Assembly (NCBI GenBank): GCA_027578815.1
Contig: JANBTH010000689.1
Span: 1 to 12,661, forward strand
Length of the DNA: 12,661 nucleotides
Reading direction: 5' to 3'
Source of the DNA: Coemansia sp. RSA 1804
Taxonomy: Eukaryota > Kickxellomycota > Kickxellomycetes > Kickxellales > Kickxellaceae
The notes under the pieces are model-generated. The model did no database searches, had not been told where the DNA came from, and was given only the letters and a program-made list of their open reading frames with translations. Below, piece after piece: positions 1 through 5,370 of this stretch. The translations under genes and the position numbers were made by a program. How positions within the stretch are numbered: the first letter of the stretch is position 1; the number at the start of each line of letters is the position of its first letter.

Positions 1-186
1 ACGCCGGACTTTGCTGCGTCCGTTCTGCGCGAGGAGGCCGCCAAGCTCCCGCGCAAGAGCTATCCGACTCTGGATCTGGCCGTCAAGTTCCTGGGCTCGC
101 AGATGACGGGCACGCGCTACGACGACTTCCTCACCACGCTGTGCTACGACTCGATCGTCCGGACGGAGGACGGATCGAAGCTGTGA
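1..186 (+). CDS. Probable malate synthase, C-terminal end (partial)
   Basis: The frame is open from the first base and gives 61 residues before TGA, so the start lies upstream of the window. The tail reads 'MTGTRYDDFLTTLCYDSIV' and ends in Ser-Lys-Leu. The pattern of a helix followed by (T/D)GxxxxDFLT..xY resembles the end of malate synthases, which typically finish with a 'DFLTLPAYEYL'-like segment. SKL is a classical type 1 peroxisomal targeting signal, and fungal malate synthases often carry one. Malate synthase condenses glyoxylate with acetyl-CoA in the glyoxylate cycle, which allows growth on acetate or fatty acids. The identity rests on about 40 residues recognised by eye, so another peroxisomal enzyme is possible. 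The peroxisomal signal itself is seen directly. Confidence 0.6.
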   Translation, partial: TPDFAASVLREEAAKLPRKSYPTLDLAVKFLGSQMTGTRYDDFLTTLCYDSIVRTEDGSKL

Positions 187-494
187 GCAGCATGGAGCTC
201 TTTTCCTTTCTCTCTTTCTTTCTTTTTTATTTCCAGAGCTTTTTGTTTTTGCAATAGGAGCACTTCTCATCCCACTTTCCAGACTCGTCGACTTGACTGA
301 GTGACTGGTAGAAATACTCGGCGGTCACATGCGGTGCTGTGTCTGGACCCCACAAGCGTCGTGTGGCGGGCGACTTTCATTAGGCAAGCCCCAATGCCCA
401 TGCGAGCGTGGCCGGAGGAAGGAAACAGCAGAATTCAGAAAGACACAACATAACGTAACTAGTACACACTCTGCACAACACATCGTCGGACGCA
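187..494. other. Spacer: 3' end of the upstream gene and promoter/5'UTR of the WD40 gene
   Basis: This 308-bp spacer lies between two genes on the same strand. A pyrimidine-rich run (about 197-253, mostly T and C) follows the first stop codon and probably belongs to its 3'UTR or termination region. The rest is of mixed composition. I see no TATA box, tRNA or conserved RNA. Short frames crossing it show no recognisable protein. Confidence 0.6.
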
Positions 495-2150
495 ATGGGG
501 CTGGGCGACGAGCTGCGCAAGTACATACCGCAGGACTTTGGCAAAAAGAAGAAGAAGAAGAAGCATGACGATAAATGGGAAGAGGAATCGAGGGCTGAGG
601 CGCCAGCGCCAGAGCGAGAGCCAGAACCAGAGGCAGAACCAGAGGCAGGGGCTGTGGAGCGGCCCGCGGAAAGCACGCGGGATCAGGCAGACACCAGCAG
701 CAGCAGCAGGGCGGACGACGAGCCGCCCCCTACGGGGCAGCACATCATACTGCGGGGCCACACGAAGGCCGTGTCGGCGCTGGCGTGGGACCCGTCGGGC
801 GCGGTGCTGGTGAGCGGGGAGCACGGGGCGCAGGTGCGGATCTGGGACTTTTCGCAGGTCGAGAGCAGCAGCGGGAGCAGCAGCGTGTACGCGACGCAGC
901 GGACGGTGGAGGCGTGGGGCGGGCAGCAGACGCACGCGGCGGCGTTCAACCGCACAGGCCGGGTGGTGGCCTGCGCAACAGGCGACCCGCGCGCCAAGCT
1001 GCTGGCGCTGGACGGCAGCAGCAGCCGTGGAGGAACGGCGGTGGTCAGCGAGCTGCCGCGCGGCGACATGTATATCCGCGACCTGCGGCGCACGACGGGG
1101 CACGTGGCGCCGCTGACGTCGGTCGACTGGCACCCGCTGCGCGACGACGAGCTGGTGACCGCCGGAGCCGACTCGACGGTGCGGATCTGGAGCTGCGAGC
1201 GGCCACGGGGCGGCACGCAGCTCCACGTGGTAGTGCCGCGCGCTCGGTCGATGCGCGGAGCCGGGGCGTCGCGTGTCGCGGTGACGGCGTGCGCGTACGC
1301 GCCGGACGGGTCGGCCATTGCGGCGGCGCACGCGGACGGGACGCTGGCGCTGTGGCCGGCGCGCGGGCCGTTCCTCCGGCCCATCGCGAGCACCATGAAC
1401 GATGCGACGGAGGGCGCGGCTGTTTCGTGCGTGGCGTTCTCGCCCGACTCGCGGCTCCTGGCCACGCGGAGCAGCGACCGCGGCGGCAGCGTGCGCGTGT
1501 GGGACATCCGCAACGCCACGACGCCCGTGGCCGCGGTCCACGCGCTGCCGTGCGCCGCGGCCGAGGCCAGCGTTGCGTTCAGCCCGGCGGGGCGCCATCT
1601 GCTGGCGGGCGTCGACGGCGGGGTGCTTGCGCTGCTGCGCGCCGACTCGCTGGCCGTGGCGCGCTGGATCGAGCCGCCGCTTGCCAGCAGCAGCGGCGTG
1701 GTGCGTGCGCTGTGGCATCCGCGCGCCAACCAGATCGCCGTCGCCTCCGCCGCGGGCGACATCGCCGTGATGTACGACGCCGCCGCCTCCCATGGCGGCG
1801 CGCTGCTGTGCGCCGGCAGGATCCCGCGCCGCCGCCGCGTCGCCTCTTCGGCCGAGGCCGTGGCGCCGGGCCCCATCGTCGCGCCGCACGCGCTCCCTCT
1901 GTTCCGCGACGACTCCGGCGCGCTCGCTGCGAGCAAGCGCCGCTCCGCCAACCGCCCGCGCCCGCCGCCCGCCGTTGCCGGCCACGGGCGCGGCGGCAGC
2001 ATCGGCGTCAACGAGACGCAGCACATCATGAAGTCGATTATCAAGGACACCATGCGCGACGAGGACCCGCGCGAGGCGCTGCTCAGGTTCGCCGACTCTG
2101 CTGCTGGCGACGGCGACGACGCCCTGCCGCCCGCGAAGCGCCGGAAGTGA
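495..2150 (+). CDS. WDR70: WD40-repeat protein of the WDR70 (gastrulation defective 1) family
   Basis: A 551-residue protein. The N-terminus has an 'FGKK' motif running into seven lysines (nuclear-signal-like), then an acidic/proline stretch. WD40 repeats fill about residues 80-430. Clear blades include 'GHTKAVSALAWDPSG', 'GHVAPLTSVDWHP' (about 202) and 'VRVWDIR' (about 333-339). Family-specific landmarks match human WDR70: 'GDMYIRDL' before the GH dipeptide, 'PHALPLFRD', 'VAGHGRGG' near 495, and a C-terminal 'DPREALLRFA'. The protein ends in a basic 'AKRRK'. WDR70 is nuclear; in fission yeast and human it works with DDB1-CUL4 ligase in histone H2B ubiquitination and resection of DNA breaks. 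The WDIR at 336-339 fits the WDxR core of DDB1-binding proteins. The start is the ATG at 495, with G at +4. The gene is intronless and very GC-rich. The function here is inferred from the family. Confidence 0.9.
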   Translation: MGLGDELRKYIPQDFGKKKKKKKHDDKWEEESRAEAPAPEREPEPEAEPEAGAVERPAESTRDQADTSSSSRADDEPPPTGQHIILRGHTKAVSALAWDPSGAVLVSGEHGAQVRIWDFSQVESSSGSSSVYATQRTVEAWGGQQTHAAAFNRTGRVVACATGDPRAKLLALDGSSSRGGTAVVSELPRGDMYIRDLRRTTGHVAPLTSVDWHPLRDDELVTAGADSTVRIWSCERPRGGTQLHVVVPRARSMRGAGASRVAVTACAYAPDGSAIAAAHADGTLALWPARGPFLRPIASTMNDATEGAAVSCVAFSPDSRLLATRSSDRGGSVRVWDIRNATTPVAAVHALPCAAAEASVAFSPAGRHLLAGVDGGVLALLRADSLAVARWIEPPLASSSGVVRALWHPRANQIAVASAAGDIAVMYDAAASHGGALLCAGRIPRRRRVASSAEAVAPGPIVAPHALPLFRDDSGALAASKRRSANRPRPPPAVAGHGRGGSIGVNETQHIMKSIIKDTMRDEDPREALLRFADSAAGDGDDALPPAKRRK

Positions 2151-2267
2151 AAACCCGCCAATGTATATTTTCTCTTGCTTTTAGCGTTTTGTTGAGAGGG
2201 GTAAAGTTGAAAATAGAAATGAGATATGGAAAAAAAGGTTGAAACTCCAGACAGATCACGCGCCGGC
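2151..2267. other. Short convergent 3'-to-3' spacer
   Basis: Only 117 bp separate the stop codons of the WDR70-type gene (+) and NOP56 (-). The spacer is AT-rich in the middle. Both polyadenylation sites must lie here or within the opposing gene, so the two mRNAs probably have very short or overlapping 3' ends. Confidence 0.6.
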
Positions 2268-3746
2268 TTACTTCTTCTTCTTCTTGTCCTTCTTCTCGCT
2301 CTTCTCGCCTTTGTCCTTCTTCTCCTTCTTGGCCTTCTTGTCCTTCTTGCTGGCCGAGCCCGGCGCCGCAGCCTCGTCGTCGCCCGCGGCTCCCCGCTTC
2401 TTCTTCGTCGGCGTGGGCGGCACCACGTCCATCTCGTCGTTGTCGGCAAGGTCGGTGTCGGCAAGCGCCTTGAGCACCTTCTCCATCGTCTCGCTGTTCT
2501 TGGACGGCTGCGCGCCGGTCTCGTAGAAGTTCAGGCGGTCCTCCACCTGCAGCCGAAGCGCCTCGCCGAACTTGGCCGTCGGCGTGTCGGTGAAGCAGTC
2601 GATCCGGGACGCAATGGTCGCCTTGTTGGCCAGGAACCGCGAGATGCGGCCCTTGTTCTTGGTGCCGGCGCGTCCGATGAACGACGAGTTGTAGATGAGC
2701 CCGTACTTGGGCGTCTTTCCACGCGTCTTCAGCGCGCGGAAGAGCGCCTTCTCGGCGCCCAGGATCTGCACCGTCGACGCCGGGTACTTGCTGAGGTTCG
2801 TCAGCGACCCGGCGTGCGCGATCAGCCGGGCGCCCACCGTGTCGCCGATGAGCGCCGCCAGGTTGGGCGCCACGACGCTCATCTTGCTCAGCAGGTACTC
2901 GTGCAGCGTCTTGCGGTACTCGGTGAGCGAGACCACGCGCATCGCAAAGCTCTCGATGTTGAGCAGGTCGATTTCAGAGATATCCGTGCCCATCGACGCG
3001 CGCGCGGCATCGACGATCTGCCGCGACACCGCGTCGTCCTCGGTGATCGCGGTGAGCATGTCGATCGAGTCGTCGCCAAGCGTGCCCTTGTTCTTGATGG
3101 CCCTGGCGAGCCGCGCGTACCTGTAATGGTCGGTGACGATCTTGGCCAGCTCGGGGAAATGCCACCCGTACCACTCGCGCACGCGCATCGAGAACACATT
3201 CAGGTCCTTGTCCAGCTGGTCCAGCAGCGATATCGCCTGGATGATCATGTTGTCCGACCTGTTGACGTTGAACTTGACTTTTGCCCGCGAGTACGCGTGG
3301 CCCAGCCCGAGCTGCGCCTTCGCCAGGTCCCCGGCCTTCAGCTGCGCGACCATCTTCTCCCCGTGCAGGCGGATCCCGCGGATCAGCTCCTGCGCTACCT
3401 CCTCGGTCGTGCACTGGATCCCCGTCGCCGCCTTGATCGACCCGGCCAGATTGCGGTCGCTGACTCCGAGCAGGCTCCCCTTGCTGCTGCTCCCCACGTT
3501 CAGCTCCAGGAACCCCTTCAGCCCTGCGTTGCACTCGCCCTCCGATATGTCGTTGATGCTCTCCAGCGCGTCGGCCGCGTTCTTGAACGGCGCAAACGAC
3601 TTGGCCCGCACGTATTTGCTGAACTTTGCAAGATCCGTGATTGTTGCCTGCACCTCGCCCAGCTTGGCTCCGATCTTCTCTGCCTGCACCACCTCGAACA
3701 GCCCGTACCCCGAGGCCGACTCGAACAGAATGTACGAAAGGCTCAT
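2268..3746 (-). CDS. NOP56: Nucleolar protein Nop56 (box C/D snoRNP core)
   Basis: A 492-residue protein, close to yeast Nop56. The NOP5 N-terminal domain is clear ('YILFE' at 5-9, 'GYGLFEV' at 13-19, 'SFAPF' at 50-54, then 'INDISEG'). The coiled-coil region carries 'QLGLGHAYSRAKVKF' and 'VREWYGWHFPEL' (about 186-198). The Nop RNA-binding domain has the hallmark 'AGSLTNLSKYPASTVQILG' near 309 and 'ALFRALKTRGKTPKYGLIY' just after. The tail (about 443-492) is the usual lysine-rich KKD/KKE repeat. With fibrillarin, Nop58 and Snu13, Nop56 forms the particle that guides 2'-O-methylation of rRNA in the nucleolus. The first in-frame ATG is at 3746; the frame runs 13 codons further upstream only with non-ATG codons. 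No intron is seen. The sequence leaves little doubt between Nop56 and Nop58, because the N-terminal motifs are of Nop56 type. Confidence 0.97.
   Translation of the reverse strand: MSLSYILFESASGYGLFEVVQAEKIGAKLGEVQATITDLAKFSKYVRAKSFAPFKNAADALESINDISEGECNAGLKGFLELNVGSSSKGSLLGVSDRNLAGSIKAATGIQCTTEEVAQELIRGIRLHGEKMVAQLKAGDLAKAQLGLGHAYSRAKVKFNVNRSDNMIIQAISLLDQLDKDLNVFSMRVREWYGWHFPELAKIVTDHYRYARLARAIKNKGTLGDDSIDMLTAITEDDAVSRQIVDAARASMGTDISEIDLLNIESFAMRVVSLTEYRKTLHEYLLSKMSVVAPNLAALIGDTVGARLIAHAGSLTNLSKYPASTVQILGAEKALFRALKTRGKTPKYGLIYNSSFIGRAGTKNKGRISRFLANKATIASRIDCFTDTPTAKFGEALRLQVEDRLNFYETGAQPSKNSETMEKVLKALADTDLADNDEMDVVPPTPTKKKRGAAGDDEAAAPGSASKKDKKAKKEKKDKGEKSEKKDKKKKK
2270..2356 (-). repeat. Lysine-rich low-complexity repeat in the NOP56 tail
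   Basis: On the coding strand this is an imperfect AAG/GAC-type repeat encoding KKDKK/KKEKK units at the C-terminus of Nop56. The same kind of tail is typical of yeast and animal Nop56/Nop58. It is an ordinary feature of the family, but prone to length variation. Confidence 0.8.
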
Positions 3747-4001
3747 TTCTGTTTCTCTCTTTTCTTCGAAGGAGAATAAAGTCAAGTGTTAGCAGAATAG
3801 AATAAAGAAACAAACAAACTCTTTACGCATCAAAGAAATAAAATAAAAAAGAAAGAGAAAAACTGTATGCTGTTATTTTCCTTTTTGCTTTTAGTGCTTG
3901 AAATCTTTTTTTTTTTCTGTTCTGCTTGCTCGGCTCCAAAGCTAGTGAAATGCTCGCTGCCCGAGTAATTTTTTTTTTCCAGATCAAAGGTAAAGAAAAA
4001 G

Positions 4002-4010
4002 AAAATTTTT
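4002..4010 (-). promoter_or_regulatory. RRPE-like element upstream of NOP56
   Basis: On the minus strand the bases read AAAAATTTT, the core of the ribosomal RNA processing element found upstream of ribosome-biogenesis genes in ascomycete fungi. It lies about 256 bp upstream of the NOP56 ATG. The region is AT-rich, so a chance match is quite possible. No companion PAC (GATGAG) element was found nearby. Confidence 0.3.
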
Positions 4011-4022
4011 TATTTGGCGTCC

Positions 4023-4040
4023 TGATCGGCTTGATCGGCT
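4023..4040. repeat. Perfect tandem 9-mer, two copies
   Basis: TGATCGGCT occurs twice in direct succession at 4023-4031 and 4032-4040, in the spacer between DHFR and NOP56. There is no known function. Confidence 0.8.
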
Positions 4041-4067
4041 CAGTCCAGCTAATACAACATAGCCCCC

Positions 4068-4088
4068 GATTACCGATTGCTGATTACC
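4068..4088. repeat. Tandem 7-mer, three copies
   Basis: Three adjacent heptamers read GATTACC, GATTGCT, GATTACC. They lie about 80 bp beyond the DHFR stop codon on its 3' side. They could be a local slippage product or a protein-binding array; nothing further can be said. Confidence 0.7.
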
Positions 4089-4169
4089 AGGTGCTGCGTA
4101 TAAAAATAGAATGGGGGAACAAATAAAAATAACAAGGCCGTTTTGCGTTAAAAAGGGGTAAGCGCCAGC

Positions 4170-4997
4170 TCACTCACCCGCTCTCTCTCCTGCGTTTGCG
4201 TCTGCTTCCCTATTCTTCTCGTACAGGAGGAACTCGTACTCAATCCCGCCCTCGACCTGCGGGCCGCTGGGCACCGCGAAGGAAACAACCTCCTCGAGGC
4301 GGCTGTGCGGCTGCAGGCTGAATCGGTTGTTGTCCATCTGCGGGAAGAAGGCATCGCAGGCGTTGCACTTCTCCTCATCGTGCAGCTGCACATAGGTGAT
4401 GAGCACAAGCAGGTGGCGGTCGTCCATCTTGAGCGCCTCGTCGTAGATTCCGCCTCCGCCAGTGATGAACACGCGGTCGATGTACGCCCTCTGCTGCCCA
4501 CCACTAGCCATGGGTGCTGCTGCATCTGTGCTCGAAACGGCGGCATTCATCTGCTCGACGAACTCGAGCGCCGCCTGCATCGACGGCTGCGTGACCGTGT
4601 ACTCCGGCGTCTCGTCGTGCTTGCCGAACAGCTGCGGGTCGCTGGTTATCACTATGTTGTACCGGTCCTTGAGCGGGCGGAAGCGTTTCGGCAGCGCCTC
4701 CCACGTCTTCCTGCCCAGGATGCACGCGTTCATGACGGGCACCCCGCCTGGCGATGTTGATGCCGGCTCGCCGAGCTTTTCGTCTGGGCTGTCCCCTTCG
4801 CCGCTACCACCACCAGCGGGGTTTCCGGTCACTTGCTGCCACGACGGCGGCTTGCTCTCCCCGGTGACTGTTGTTGTCACCCGGTGGAAGTACGCGAGGT
4901 CCTTGGCTAGCCGCCACGGGTTCTGCTTCCCGATGGCGATGCCGTGGTTCTTGACTGCTGCCGCCACAATCACAATCAGCGTATCTGTCACAGACAT
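4170..4997 (-). CDS. DFR1: Dihydrofolate reductase with a low-complexity insertion
   Basis: A 275-residue enzyme, longer than yeast Dfr1 (about 211). It reduces dihydrofolate to tetrahydrofolate with NADPH, feeding thymidylate and purine synthesis. Visible landmarks are 'IVIVAAAVKNHGIAIG' (first strand), 'PWRLAKDLAYF' (27-37, with Asp33 at the catalytic acid position), 'GRKTWEALP' (95-103, cofactor loop), 'RFRPLKDRYNIVIT' (105-118), 'FITGGGGIYDEAL' (NADPH diphosphate glycines) and 'YEFLLYEK' near the end. Between the acid-bearing helix and the next strand there are about 36-40 extra residues (about 45-85) rich in Gly, Ser, Pro and Glu. The residue before Pro27-Trp28 is Asn26, where other DHFRs have Leu or Met. 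The first in-frame ATG is at 4997. A possible intron lies in the 5'UTR. The family call is firm; the activity is inferred. Confidence 0.95.
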   Translation of the reverse strand: MSVTDTLIVIVAAAVKNHGIAIGKQNPWRLAKDLAYFHRVTTTVTGESKPPSWQQVTGNPAGGGSGEGDSPDEKLGEPASTSPGGVPVMNACILGRKTWEALPKRFRPLKDRYNIVITSDPQLFGKHDETPEYTVTQPSMQAALEFVEQMNAAVSSTDAAAPMASGGQQRAYIDRVFITGGGGIYDEALKMDDRHLLVLITYVQLHDEEKCNACDAFFPQMDNNRFSLQPHSRLEEVVSFAVPSGPQVEGGIEYEFLLYEKNREADANAGERAGE

Positions 4998-5002
4998 CTC
5001 TT

Positions 5003-5081
5003 CTAAGAATGAAAGAATAGTAGCAATAATTAATGGTATGCAGTATGGAATATGAAGAGTCAAGGAGGGAAGGCGGCTTAC
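5003..5081 (-). other. Candidate 79-nt intron in the DHFR 5'UTR
   Basis: On the minus strand a GTAAGC donor begins at 5081 and a pyrimidine-rich stretch ends in TTCTTAG, with its AG at 5004-5003, six bases before the DHFR ATG. The length and the signals fit short fungal spliceosomal introns. Translation cannot arbitrate because the segment lies outside the coding frame. No upstream ATG would extend the protein across the junction. Confidence 0.4.
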
Positions 5082-5275
5082 ATGAGAAAGATTCGCAACA
5101 CACTTGTGCCCCTTATTCCTTATAGCATTCGGTAGATGCTAGCAGTCGTTGATCGTTGATTTGCTCTGTTTTAATAATCTAGTTTCTTTTTTTTACTTGC
5201 TTATCCAGTCGTCCTCTGCTTGATCCGTCTGGCGGCTTCTTTTTTTTCGTTTCTTGCGCAATAAATATACATACC

Positions 5276-5296
5276 ACTATTATTATTATTACTATT
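5276..5296. repeat. Short TAT/TTA microsatellite
   Basis: Four TAT units plus a partial copy (5278-5290) and an interrupted further copy lie in the 5' flank of the PPR gene. This is a simple repeat with no evident role. Confidence 0.7.
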
Positions 5297-5370
5297 AGAC
5301 GGCGCTTTTATCTCTACTTCTCCTGTTTCAACCGCAAAGGAGCACTGCAACTCCTCCAAATCCCACTAGA

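Larger units (their letters stand above)
3747..4169 (-). promoter_or_regulatory. NOP56 upstream region and DHFR 3' flank
   Basis: A 423-bp gene-free stretch between two minus-strand genes. Read for NOP56 it contains two long poly(dA:dT) runs (11 T at 3906-3916 and 10 T at 3969-3978 on the plus strand). Such runs commonly exclude nucleosomes at fungal promoters. It also has an RRPE-like element at 4002-4010. The DHFR-proximal part (about 4020-4169) holds two small tandem repeats and a TTTATT at 4009-4014, which reads AATAAA on the minus strand and could be a poly(A) signal for DHFR. No gene or structured RNA was recognised. Confidence 0.5.
4998..5370. promoter_or_regulatory. Divergent promoter region between DHFR and the PPR gene
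   Basis: This 373-bp spacer serves two head-to-head genes. It contains the candidate DHFR 5'UTR intron, T-rich runs near 5188 and 5240, a TATA-like ATAAATATAC at 5261-5270 about 100 bp before the PPR ATG, and a short TAT repeat. No RNA gene is visible. The promoter assignment is by position; the TATA-like match is weak in such AT-rich DNA. Confidence 0.5.

Noticed and set aside
459..2464. Long Arg/Ala-rich frames on both strands over the WDR70-type gene (up to about 590 codons)
   Set aside because: Very high GC removes stop codons in shadow frames. Only the 495-2150 frame encodes conserved motifs.
2226..3779. Long plus-strand frame opposite NOP56
   Set aside because: It is antisense to a clear Nop56 and its residues look like a reverse-complement shadow (Arg/Leu/Val-rich).
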